Source: an uncultured Verrucomicrobiota bacterium
GTDB taxonomy: Bacteria > Verrucomicrobiota > Verrucomicrobiia > Limisphaerales > JADLHS01
Direction of reading: 5' to 3'
Assembly: GCA_937894935.1 (NCBI GenBank)
Contig: CALAYC010000350.1
Coordinates: 1-25,930, forward strand
DNA length: 25,930 nt
Both the position numbers and the translations under genes were made by a program. The notes beneath the pieces are model-generated. The model saw only the letters and a list, made by a program, of their open reading frames with translations. It searched no databases and was not told where the DNA came from. Shown here piece by piece: positions 10,201 to 17,500 of this stretch (its first letter is position 1; each line of letters begins with the position of its first letter).

Positions 10201-11521
10201 AATCGGTGTTGTATTCGGCTGACAATCTCAGTTGCCCGCGCGCTTCCTCCGCGAACAACGTCAAATCGAACTTCGCCGTTTGCGTCGGCAGTTCGATCGG
10301 AGTCGCGGTAACTCCTGGCAAATGAAACTCGCGCGCTGGCGTGTTTTGAAACGCAAACATCACCTGCACCAGCGGCGGCATACCAGGATTGCGCGTCGGA
10401 CGCAGTTCCTCCACCAATCGCTCGAACGGAACGTCCTGATTCGCGTGCGCATTGAGCACGACCTGTTTCACGCGCTGCAACAAATCGCGAAAGCCCGGTC
10501 GGCCTGACAAATCCGTCCGCAACACGAGCGTCTTCACGAAGAATCCAATCAACCCTTCGGTCTCGATCTGATTCCGACCGGCCACCGGCGAACCGATCAC
10601 CAGATCCTCGTGTTGCGTGTAGCGATGCAGCAATACCTTGAACGCGGCGAGCAGCAGCAGATAAAGCGTGACACCTTCGCGACGCGCCAACTGATTCAAT
10701 TGCTCGGTCAGCTCTGCATCCAGCATCAGATTTTCGCGGCTGCCGCGAAAACTCTGCGCTGTCGGTCGCTTGAAATCGCTCGGCAACTCCAGGGCCATTG
10801 GTGCGCCCGCCAGGTGTTGCCGCCAGCAACTGAATTGCTCACTCCATTTTCCCGCTTGAAACTGTTCCCGTTCCCAACTCGCATAATCGCCGTATTGAAT
10901 TGCGAGCGACGACAAGACCTCCTCCTTGCCATCTTTCGCCGCAGCATACAGCGCGGAAAGTTCGCGCAGAAAAATCGCCCACGACCACCCGTCCGAAGCG
11001 ATGTGATGCATCCCGAACAACAACACGCAATCCTGTGGCGCGAGGCGGAAAACGGTCGCGCGCAACATCAGATCGCTTTCAAGATTAAACGGTCGCGCCG
11101 CTTCAGTTGCGACCGCTGTTTGCCAAATGGCTGTCGTAGCGTCAGTCAGTTCAACCGTTTTCAACTCGAATGGTCGCGGCGGTTCGACGACCTGCCGTGG
11201 TTCGTCGTTCACTGCGATGAATCGCGTGCGCAGAATTTCGTGTCGCGCGAGAATCGCCGTCAACGCTTGCGCCAGCGCGAGCAAATCCAGTTCACCGTAC
11301 ACACGAAATGCGATGGCCATCGTGTAAAGCGAACTGTTCGGTTCAAGCCGTTCGAGAAACCACAATTGGTCCTGCGCAAAAGCCAGCGGCGCGTCTGCAG
11401 TTTTTCGTCGCGGAATCGTTCGCGCGGCGGCCGGCTCACGCGCCCCCTGTAAGCGTTGGGCGAGCAAAGACTGCTTCGCTTTGGACAACACTGCTTTGGC
11501 TGCTGTCGCAGTCGTCTCCAT
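1211..11521 (-). CDS. NRPS, C-A-T-TE-A-T-C-FkbH-T-TE (3436 aa)
   Basis: Third synthase of the operon. Domains by residue: C 44-480 (HHIASDG, H172/H173/D177); A 500-995; T 1005-1080 (Ser1044 in LGGHS); TE 1093-1365; A 1410-1905; T 1918-1992 (Ser1957); C 2005-2450 (HHAISDG, H149/H150/D154 plus 2000); FkbH-like HAD 2468-3003; T 3063-3135 (Ser3098); TE 3145-3425. A short helical N-terminus (LSKAKQSLLAQRLQGA, 12-27) resembles the linker commonly seen before C domains and may dock onto the upstream protein. The ATG at 11521 is preceded by AAAGGAG at 7 nt spacing; the stop overlaps the exporter ATG. The frame is open for the whole 10.3 kb, so the architecture is real and not two adjacent ORFs. The internal TE, the C-less A-T and the FkbH module are the odd points. 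The final product cannot be read off simply because chain passage across the first TE is unclear. Confidence 0.96.
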   Translation of the reverse strand: METTATAAKAVLSKAKQSLLAQRLQGAREPAAARTIPRRKTADAPLAFAQDQLWFLERLEPNSSLYTMAIAFRVYGELDLLALAQALTAILARHEILRTRFIAVNDEPRQVVEPPRPFELKTVELTDATTAIWQTAVATEAARPFNLESDLMLRATVFRLAPQDCVLLFGMHHIASDGWSWAIFLRELSALYAAAKDGKEEVLSSLAIQYGDYASWEREQFQAGKWSEQFSCWRQHLAGAPMALELPSDFKRPTAQSFRGSRENLMLDAELTEQLNQLARREGVTLYLLLLAAFKVLLHRYTQHEDLVIGSPVAGRNQIETEGLIGFFVKTLVLRTDLSGRPGFRDLLQRVKQVVLNAHANQDVPFERLVEELRPTRNPGMPPLVQVMFAFQNTPAREFHLPGVTATPIELPTQTAKFDLTLFAEEARGQLRLSAEYNTDLFTAATVSRGLRHLKVLLTGIVANPEQSIARLPLLEEWEQKLLCDTWKGNEVEFPRDCNIAQLFETQVERTPEAIAVAYGESQLTYRELNVRANQLARHLQTLGVGPDQFVAVVMERSVELIVALVATVKAGGAYVALDPTHPQERLAAMLKDCRPRVLLTVKKWQSSLKVTESVPLICLDNLPVAVTEASETNVSGAATATDLAYVSFTSGSTGGPKGVCVPHRAVVRLVRNTDYLQLSEGDVVAQVSNCAFDASTFEIWGALLNGAQLQVFPQSLVLAPELFRQELEQRKVTALFVTTALFNQFTQDDPQIFSSVRNVLFGGDVVNVRRVAEVLRHGRPHRLLHVYGPTECTTFATWYEVRELSDTETTVPIGRPIANTEAYVLDAELQPVPIGVPGELYLGGDGLAQGYLNRPELTAKKFVRHPFAKSPEARLYRTGDVVRFRADGNLEFLGRADRQIKLRGFRIELDEIESTLASCAGVRDCVVSVNSDEVGEKRVAAYVVVNGASEPTSDDLRRYLRTKLPDYMVPAAFVFLPSLPLNANGKINRAALPKPDFSRVATDAQFLAPRDEVEIRLAVIWQELLGVERVGATDHFFDLGGHSLLAVRLLARVEREFGRALPITTLFQNPTLEHFAKALRGARTDEPHEATALVPIQSRGNRPPLFLVHGAGGGMFWGYTNLARHLGDDQPVYAFRSRALDGLPELRSIEALADAYLASLRAFQPHGPYCLGGYCFGGNVAYEMARKLRAVGEEVAVLALMNALPPDSKYKRVKFSWRWFRRFAANVMYLLRWHCGRSHQQRRDFIKWQWHASVARLRRRFSRKNHQRISAADFVDLSACTPEERPAWDAHVEALFQHRTDNYDGPVWLFRSCGHQFWCSFDPAYGWREFARGELTICPVAGAHEQILEEPFVASLANELKRALASVAVVTVKSSDEKNGRVVAGALECSILPKAEWNRTQRDFPVEQSYAQAFEAQVARTPEAIAVRFEGKELSYAELNRRANQIAHFLRTQGIGPEVLVAVNLERSVELMVALLGVFKAGGAYLPLDSKYPRERLRYMLSDSRASLLLTQLKFQDDFAGSAAKVICLDDPKLQKTIGAESETNPPSCAVGENLAYVIYTSGSTGTPKGVEILHRSLLNHNFAVCERYELSRTDRVLQFSPFSFDISVEEIFPTWLAGGAVVLRTEDALSSPAHFFRFVRAERLTVLNLPTAYWHELMNALPEQKFPECVRAVIIGGERASEAGFRRWKEHVGARVKLINTYGPTEATVIATTYVATETDDGALPIGAPIANTQVFILDADLKPVAVGESGELYIGGTGLARGYLNRPELTAEKFIRNPIASSDSSERLYRTGDLARWRTDGNIEFVGREDQQVKIRGFRVELPEVEAALHEYARVQDAVVMAREDTPGRKQLVAYVVWREPGAVTDLREFLKAKLPAHMIPTNIVVLERLPLSPSGKVDRRSLPAPGNARPELESPYIAPRSDTEVALTEIWQDVLELEAVGVDDSFFNLGGHSLLAAQVISRIRTQFHAEVPLSGLFRHPTIAALAKELDAGRWQSENAKELPLKRVSRDGDLPASFVQERLWVLEQLEPGGHAYNVSVALRLHGELNRTAFERAAQEVFARHEAFRTVFAMEQGRLIQVIQPKPTFSLRYVDLSEQPEAARFAAGRELICAEARQPFDLTRGPLTQALLVRLSDEEHLFCLVMHHAISDGWSQAIFFRELQSLYEAFATDATPAALPPLPIQIVDHAAWQREVMSGELLNRELRWWRETLADAPPAIALPADAIDSVPEHAAARAVKQISGELNRFCQKNGVTPFMVSLTALAVTLQIWTLQIDLVLGTVVAGRNRRELENVIGCFMNFLPLRVKVVAQQTVREILFQVRDVVLAAQAHQDCPFEKIVETINPRREKDRNPLYNVGLLLQNFPTQPFTSAKLKSEVLPVEAEAALLDLRFEVEETASGWSWCCEYKTKLFRVDTISQLLVSMDQVLVKLMREPDARVSDFTIAPELGTRRDQSQAVEPEVIAVTATFTAEFLAEPLQHWMKELELPATIRFAPYNQVFQQLLDPESLQSRNARGLNLVLIRLEDWEAIPDQNGSAKAGMQQTAREFVAALQTAAQRTMTPWLICLCPSAKTIAQQSERAEEFLQLENELAETFRPLNGVQLVTTAELFEYYPVQDHYDAQGDELGHVPYTPAFFTAVATMVARRYHALKRPPCKVIALDCDHTLWAGICGEDGPNGIEIDPPRRALQEFMRRQLDAGRLLCLCSKNNEADVTAVFERAKNMPLQPEHFVTRQINWNPKSANLRALAEELHLGLDSFVLVDDNPMECAEVAANCPDVVALQLPEDPQLIPQFLKHCWIFDTPKTTQEDAKRTEFYRQNREREALRQESVSFANFLQALRLKIEIAKMAMADVARVAQLTQRTNQFNTTTQRRNETELLQLAQTGAEIFTVRVSDRFGDYGLVGVMICQPEAAALVVENLLLSCRVLGKGVEHRMLAHVGNVAHESGLAEARVRFSSSAKNQPAQDFLERVAGQYRQAHNGGWVYVIPAMVAKRIEFSPAKGDGTVAPTNRTANESATIASVKRFDRWRWIALEANEPKRILEMIEAKNPTRKSASVKGEPTSELEWQLCAVWQEVLRVERVGIHDDFFELGGHSFLAVRLFAQIERVTGKQLPVLTIFQAPTVAQLAQRMQKTQSAKSASSLIVPIQPRGTRPPLFLAHGAGGDVMWGYANLAKHLSHQQPVFGLQARPTDAPDKFGTLEEMAANYVAELRRFHPHGPYCLGGYCFGGDLAYEMARQLQAQGEEVALVALIESTPEGGTYEKVRWWRLDFPFRFSRNVYFWWRDFYGYPAEERRSLVRRKIQSLGRKLRTRLGRRQKMPSAVDLDDIIDTAKFPEHEIRLWQAHLQLLMRHTSQPYSGRVTVFRTAAHPLFSSYEHDLGWGPLAAGGVTVKVIAGSHGNIFLEPHVQDLAQQLAATLDNLAAAENSPKKGKP
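1247..2089 (-). other. Terminal thioesterase domain, Cys nucleophile
   Basis: Residues 3145-3425 of the third synthase form an alpha/beta-hydrolase thioesterase directly after the last carrier domain. An oxyanion-loop-like HGAGG (3163-3167), the nucleophile elbow GGYCFGG (Cys3229) and the late His3401 in GSHGNIF are visible. The usual Ser is replaced by Cys, and the position normally holding the catalytic Asp (after the beta strand ending LVALI) is Glu3256. The long lid region (about 3260-3345) is rich in Trp and Arg. It should release whatever is on the carrier at Ser3098, by hydrolysis or cyclisation. It is a paralogue of the internal TE of the same protein but has a different lid. Confidence 0.88.
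2513..4120 (-). other. FkbH-like HAD domain (predicted glyceryl loading)
   Basis: Residues 2468-3003. An N-terminal part (EFAPYNQVF-type block here reading RFAPYNQVFQQLLDP, 2495-2509) precedes a HAD core with DCDHTLW (D2664 and D2666), CSKNNEADV (2708-2716) and VLVDDNPMECAEV (2762-2774). A C-terminal part with QRTNQFNTTTQR (2863-2874) follows. This is the FkbH / HAD-IIIC arrangement. Characterised FkbH proteins take D-1,3-bisphosphoglycerate, remove phosphate and load glyceryl onto a carrier protein. Here the domain sits where an A domain would, between C (2005-2450) and T (3063-3135), so the module should accept a glyceryl unit and condense the upstream aminoacyl group with it. Glyceryl has hydroxyls and no amine, so the bond would be an ester (inference). 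A lactyl or other 3-carbon acid is an alternative. Confidence 0.85.
5546..7294 (-). other. Adenylation-carrier pair lacking a condensation domain
   Basis: Residues 1410-1992: complete A domain (YTSGSTGTPKG 1561-1571, YGPTEAT 1704-1710, catalytic Lys1900 in PSGKVDR) and a carrier with Ser1957 in NLGGHS. The domain directly follows an internal TE, so no C domain feeds it; such an A-T pair normally starts a chain. The specificity pocket read against GrsA is DIENIGTVIK, which I do not recognise; the acidic residue at the third position may mean a substrate with an amino or polar side chain, but this is a guess. The stretch just before it (around 1395-1409, AEWNRTQRDFP) looks like the usual C-to-A linker. 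Confidence 0.85.
7427..8245 (-). other. Internal thioesterase domain, Cys nucleophile
   Basis: Residues 1093-1365. HGAGGG (1110-1115), elbow GGYCFGG (Cys1176) and GAHEQIL (His1345) show an intact thioesterase fold. Asn1203 occupies the usual Asp position. It follows the carrier at Ser1044 but lies two thousand residues before the C-terminus, whereas a type I TE is normally terminal. Possible roles: release of the first half-product, transfer of the chain onto the amine of the next aminoacyl carrier, or proofreading. Reading is continuous through both borders, so this is a true in-frame fusion. Confidence 0.87.
8282..11392 (-). other. NRPS module C-A-T, predicted Ile/Val
   Basis: Residues 44-1080 of the third synthase. 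The C domain has MHHIASDGWS, as in standard LCL-type domains. The A domain motif AFDASTFEIW and the downstream pocket residues give the code DAFFLGVTFK by alignment to GrsA, close to published Ile codes (DAFFYGITFK) and also near Val. The carrier has DLGGHSLL (Ser1044). It would extend the chain delivered by the Gly module of the second synthase. No epimerisation or methylation domain is present. Confidence 0.8.
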
Positions 11522-11528
11522 CTTGAAA

Positions 11529-11535
11529 CTCCTTT
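11529..11535 (-). promoter_or_regulatory. Shine-Dalgarno site of the third synthase gene
   Basis: On the minus strand AAAGGAG lies 7 nt before the ATG at 11521, inside the 17 bp gap after the TAA of the second synthase. This strong site supports the chosen start and indicates independent re-initiation within the operon. No promoter or terminator fits in the gap. Confidence 0.85.
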
Positions 11536-11538
11536 GGT

Positions 11539-14500
11539 TTATTTCGAAGCGCCAACCAGACTCTGCGCTTCCGCCTCGGTCAGTTGCGAAATCTCGTCGG
11601 TCAAACAGTCCTCCAGGGCTTCGGCCAGACCGGCGATGGTTGGTTTCTGAAAAAATTCGCGCATCGTGATGTTTATCTGAAACTGCGCCCGCAAGCGCGC
11701 AAGCACCTGCATCATCATCAATGAATGCCCGCCGAGTTCGAAAAAGTTGTCGCGCGTACCGAGTTCTTTGACTCCAAGTAATTCCTGCCAGATGCGCGCC
11801 ACCGCTTGCTCCGCCAACGTCTCCGGTTTTTGAAAATCGTTTATCTCCCCCGGTCGCTTCCGCTCCACTCGCGACAACGCGCGGCGATCCACTTTTCCAT
11901 TGGGTGTCAGCGGAAAAGATTTCAGGTAAGTAAACGACGCCGGAATCATATAGCGCGGCAACCGTCGGCTTAACGACTGACGCAATTCATTTTCGCTCGG
12001 CGCGAGCCGACTTTCTTCGCTAATCAGATAAGCCTCGAGTTGTTGATCCCCGTTCGTTTCCCGCACGACGACCACACAATCCTGCACCTGGGAAATCTGG
12101 CTCAGCGCCGTCTCTATCTCGCCAAGTTCAATGCGATGCCCTCGCACTTTCACCTGTTGATCGAGTCGCCCGAGAAACTCAATAACTCCATCCGCTCGAA
12201 ATCGCGCGCTGTCGCCCGTGCGATACATCCGCGCCTCGGCATCCGCACTGAACGGATCAGGAACAAATTTTTCTTCCGTCAGTTCCGGACCATTGAGATA
12301 GCCTTGTGCCAGTCCTTCGCCCCCGATGTACAACTCGCCTGGAACTCCTATCGGCACCGGCCGCCGCTGAGTATCAAGAATGTAGATCTGCGTGTTCGCC
12401 AGCGGCCGTCCGATCGGCACAGGATTGCGACTCGATTTAACTTCATACGCCGCGGACCACACCGTCGTTTCCGTCGGACCATACATGTTGAATACTTGCG
12501 GCCCTAGTTCACACAACTGTTCCGCCAACGCTGCCGGCAAGGCTTCGCCGCCGACCAGAATCTGCTTCAGTTGTCGCAACGCCGCTCGTCCTTCCGGAGT
12601 TTCGACCAGTGTTTTAGCCAACGACGGCGTGCATTGCAGATGCGTCACACCTTCGCGCCAAATATTTTCCGCGACAGTGCGCCAAGCCGGATGAGCGTCG
12701 TCTTCCGCGCGTTCTGTTTCCGGTTGAATCACGACCGTGAATCCGCGCGCCAACGTCCAGAACAGTTCCACCACCGAGATATCGAACGAGATACTGGTCA
12801 CCGCCAACCAGACGCCGCGTTGCTCGCCTAACAAGCCATCCATTCCCGCGAATAGATTCGCGATATTGCGATGTCGAATGGCGACGCCTTTGGGTTGGCC
12901 GGTCGAACCCGAGGTATAGATTACGTAAGCCAAATCTTCCGCACTCGCCGCCGCCACGACGGCCCGAGCATCCATCGCAGTCTCAATCGCCTCAATCGCC
13001 GCATCCAGGCAAAGAACTCTCAATTGCGAAACGTCCAACTCGAGTCCCTGCCACAGTTGTTCCTGCTTCAACAGAACCGTGCATCCGGAATCGCGTAACA
13101 TGTAAGCCAATCGCGCTCGCGGATACGTTGGATCCAATGGCACGTAAGCCGCACCGGTTTCCAGAATTGCCAACAACCCCACCACCATTTCGAGCGAACG
13201 GTCTGCGCAAATGCCCACTCGCGTTTGCGGCGCAGCCCCCGCGCAACGCAAACGTTGCGCCAACGCCGACACGCGCTGTTGCAATTCGCAATACGTCATT
13301 TGCTCATTGCCAAAGCGCAACGCCATCGCCTGAGGCGTTCGCATCACCTGTTTCGCAACGAGCTCAGAAACGGTTACGTCGCGACGATACGGCGTCTCGG
13401 TGTCATTCCATTCGCGAAGCATCTGTTGTCGCTCCTCGTCGCGAAGCAACGAAATGTCGCCCACGCACTGCTTTGGTTCGCGCGTGATCGCGTTGAGAAC
13501 TGTTTCAAAATGTCTCAGCCAGCGGCGAATGGTGTCTGCGTTGAACAGTCGCGCGTTGTAATGACATTCCAGACGAAGCCGACCGCGCTCCTCGGTCGCG
13601 CTCAGGTTGAGATCGAAGTTGATATAACTGTGCGGATTCGCGCTTAGTTCAACCGCCAGGCCGCCAAAATCCAATGCATCTTCGCGCCGTTCCACATTGA
13701 GCGTCACTGACACCAACGGCAGGCGCCCGACCTCGCGCGGCACATTCAACTTTTGCAACAGGCTGCCAAACGTGAAGTGCTGATGTTCGTGCGCGTCGAG
13801 AAATTTGCGTTGCAGCATTGCGAGACAATCCACAAACGACGCCGAATCTGCTACCTGCGCACGCACAGGAACGAAGTTCACACAATGCCCGATCAATTGC
13901 TCGCCACCCGCCCGACCGCGATCTGCCACCGGAATTCCAATCACGATTTCGCTTTGCCCGCTCAACCGGCACAACACCACGCTCCAACCCGCGAGCAGAG
14001 TTGTGAACAGAGTGCAACCGCAGCGGGCACTCAACTGTTTCACCGCGTCGGTAAGCGATTCAGCGAGAAGCACCGTTTGGCGCGCGCCTTCAAAGTTCCA
14101 TTGCGTGCTGCGTGGCGCGTCGGTAGGCAGGTCGAGCGGCGGCGGAATCTCTGCAAATTCCATACTCCAATACGCCTCCGCCTGAACGTGATCGTTCGTC
14201 GCACGAATCTTTTCCTGAACGTAATCACTGAACCGGACCGCCGCTGGAAGCCTTGCTGCCGCCGCATTTCCTTTCGCGCGATACAACGCATCGAGTTCAC
14301 GCAACAGCAGCGCGAATGATTGTCCGTCGCAAATCAAATGATGCACCGCGACAACCAAAACATGCTCCTCGGCACCACAACGAATCAGTCGGGCGCGAAT
14401 CAACGGTCCATGCACCAGATCAAATGGCGTTCGCGCTTCTTCCAGTTGAATCGTGTCAATTCGTTCCGCCTGATCCGCCGGACTCGCGCTCAGATCAATT

Positions 14501-17500
14501 TGCTCAAATTGCAGTTTGAATTCCGGATGAATGAATTGCCTTGAGCCATCGGCAGCGAACGTCGTGCGAAGCGCTTCATGCCGCGCCCCCAACTCTTCCA
14601 GCGCCTTTTGCAAAACCGCTACCTCCAGCGAACCAAGCAAACGCAGCAACCGACATTCATTGAACACGCATGAAGCGGCATCGCTGACTTGCGACGCAAA
14701 CCACAATTCGCGTTGCGCGGCAGTAAGCGGCAAGCCATTGGCGTCGGTTGCAACCAATTCCGAAGCTGCTCGCGATTCCGAAATCTTTCCGTTCGTTGCT
14801 TCGCGTTTCTCCTCCGGCAACTCTTCCAACAGATGCGCTGCGAGCGCATCCACGGTTGCGTAATCCTCCAACAACTCGCGAAACGCCACGCGCACGTGCA
14901 GCCGCCGCTCAATCGCCAGACTCACTTGCGTGAGAAACAGCGAATCAAATCCAAGCTCCGCAAATGTTTCGCCATTCAACGACGTGAGATCCAATCCGGA
15001 AAGTTCACTCAGCAAACCGCGAAGTTCCCGCGCCACTCTCTGCTGCCGCGAATCCGTCTCACGCGACGTTTTCGGAAGGGCAACAGAATGCAAATCGCCG
15101 TTACTTGCGCGGTTGGTTGCGACCTGGTCTTCGTTTCCTGAACGCGCTTCAAAGTTCGTTCGATCCGTCGCTGGCGCTGTCGCAGTCATCACCTTTGATG
15201 GCGTCACAAAGAAACGTTTTCGTTGAAACGGATACGTCGGCAACGGCACACGTCTTCGCGATTCTTCAGATGAGACCGGCAACCAATCTACTGTCGCTCC
15301 ACATGCCCACGCCTGACCTAACGCGAACAACAGCGCCTGCCGCTCGGAAATTTCTCCGCCGCCACGCGCCAGCGGTGCAATCACTTTTACTGCCTGATCA
15401 CGCGTCGCTTGTTGCTTCACAAACTGACTCAACGTCTGTCCCGGCCCGATCTCGATAAACACACGCTGCGAATCCTGAAGCAACTCCGCAACGCCGTCGG
15501 AAAACCTCACCGTCTGACGCAGATGTCGCGCCCAGTAATTCGGATCGGTCGCTTCCGCCGCCGTAATCCACGTGCCCGAAACATTCGACCCAAACGGAAT
15601 TTCCGGCTCGTGCAAACGAATCGCTTTTACTCGTTCAACAAACTCGGGCATCGCGCCGTCCATCAGCGGCGAATGGAACGCATGCGAAGTGCGAAGTCGT
15701 TGCGACGCAATGTTCTGTTCTGCAAGTTGCTTTTCCACCTGCGCGATAGCTTGCGTCGAACCCGACAGAACGCATCGTTCCGGAGCGTTCACTGCTGCCA
15801 ACGCAATTTCAGCACTTAGAAATTGCTGCGCATCCGCCTCGCTCATTCGCACCGCCAACATCTCGCCTGCCGGTTGTTGTTGCATCAGCCGTCCTCGTTC
15901 CGCGACCAACTCCAACGCATCCGCCAACGAAAACACTCCGGCCAGACACGCTGCGACGTATTCGCCGATGCTATGGCCAACCAATGCTGCCGGTTGCACG
16001 CCCCAACTCATCCACAGCCGCGCCAACGCGTATTCCACGGCAAACAACGCGGGTTGTGTCAGCGACGTTTGCATCAACCGCGCCACGGCTTCCGCTGCAG
16101 AATCCGGTTCAGGAAACAGAATGCTGCGCAGATCATGCTTCAACTTCGGATTCAAAATCTCCAGACACGCATCCAGCTCTTCACGAAATACCGGTTCGGT
16201 TTCATACAACTCCCGTCCCATGTTCACTCGCTGCGCGCCCTGCCCCGGAAACATGAAAACCACCGATGCACCGACATTTCCTGTCACGTGCGAAAACATC
16301 CTTTTCACATCCCCGGAATTCAGAACCCGCGCCGCATCCGCACTGGAATCCGCGACCAGTATTCGCCGATGCGCAAACTCGCGTCGTCCGACGCGCAACG
16401 TGTGAGCCACATCCGCCAGATTTGGTTCCGGTTGCTGTTTCAAATGCGCGGCGAGATTAATCGCCATCGCATCCAGCGCCGCCGCAGTCTTTGCCGACAA
16501 CACCAACAACTCGGGTGGTTGCATGTTTTCGGAAACCGGAATTTCCGGTGCTTCTTCCAGCACAACATGTGCGTTCGTCCCACCGATACCGAATGAACTC
16601 ACGCCGGCCCGACGCGGTTTTCCGTCGCTGCCCCAATCGCGCAATCGGGCGTTTACAAAAAACGGACTGTCCGCAAAATCGATTTCCGGATTCGGCGTTT
16701 TGAAATGCAGACTCGCGGGAATCTTTCGGTGATACAACGCGAGCGTGGTTTTAATCAGGCCCGCGATTCCTGCCGCTGCGTCGAGATGACCGATGTTCGA
16801 CTTCACCGAACCAATCGCGCACCAGTTGCGCGGGTTTGATTCCGTGAAAAACGCTTTCTTCAGCGCTTCGATTTCAATCGGGTCGCCGAGCGGCGTTGCC
16901 GTTCCGTGCGCTTCGACATAGCTGATTTCCTCCGGCGCAACGCCCGCTATCGCTTGCGCGGTGGCAATCACCTCCGCCTGTCCATGCACACTCGGCGCGG
17001 TGTAACCGATTTTTTCCGCGCCATCATTGTTCGTCGCAAACCCCTTGATGACGGCGTAAATCGTGTCGCCATCCCGCCACGCATCATCAAGTCGCTTCAG
17101 CACTACGATTCCCACGCCTTCGCCTGCAACCGTTCCGCTCGCCGTTGCATCAAACGGTCGGCAATGTCCGTCGCGCGATGTGATTCCACCGGTCTGATGC
17201 CGATGTCCTTGTCGCTGCGGAAAACGAATTGAAACTCCGCCGGCGAGCGCTATTCCGCATTGGAGCGTCAACAGATGTTGGCACGCCACGCACACCGCCA
17301 CGAGCGATGTCGAACAAGCAGTCTGAATGTTTAAGCTCGGCCCGGTGAGATTCAATTTGTACGACACGCGCGTCGGCAGATAATCTTTGTCATTGCCCAA
17401 CATCGCCTGATATTCGCCCACCACCCCGAGCACATCAGGCCGCGTCGCCACATTGTTCATCAGGTAGGTGTTCTGACTCATCCCGGCAAACACACCGATG

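Noticed and set aside
15036..15409. Possible KR, aminotransferase or methyltransferase between AT and ACP
   Set aside because: The stretch after the post-AT motif is only about 60 residues of low-complexity linker before the ACP, too short for any such domain.
15572..16405. Plus-strand ORF of 277 codons, with an overlapping one at 15823-16596
   Set aside because: Both are antisense shadows of the AT domain region; composition is Arg/Ser/Cys rich with no recognisable motif.
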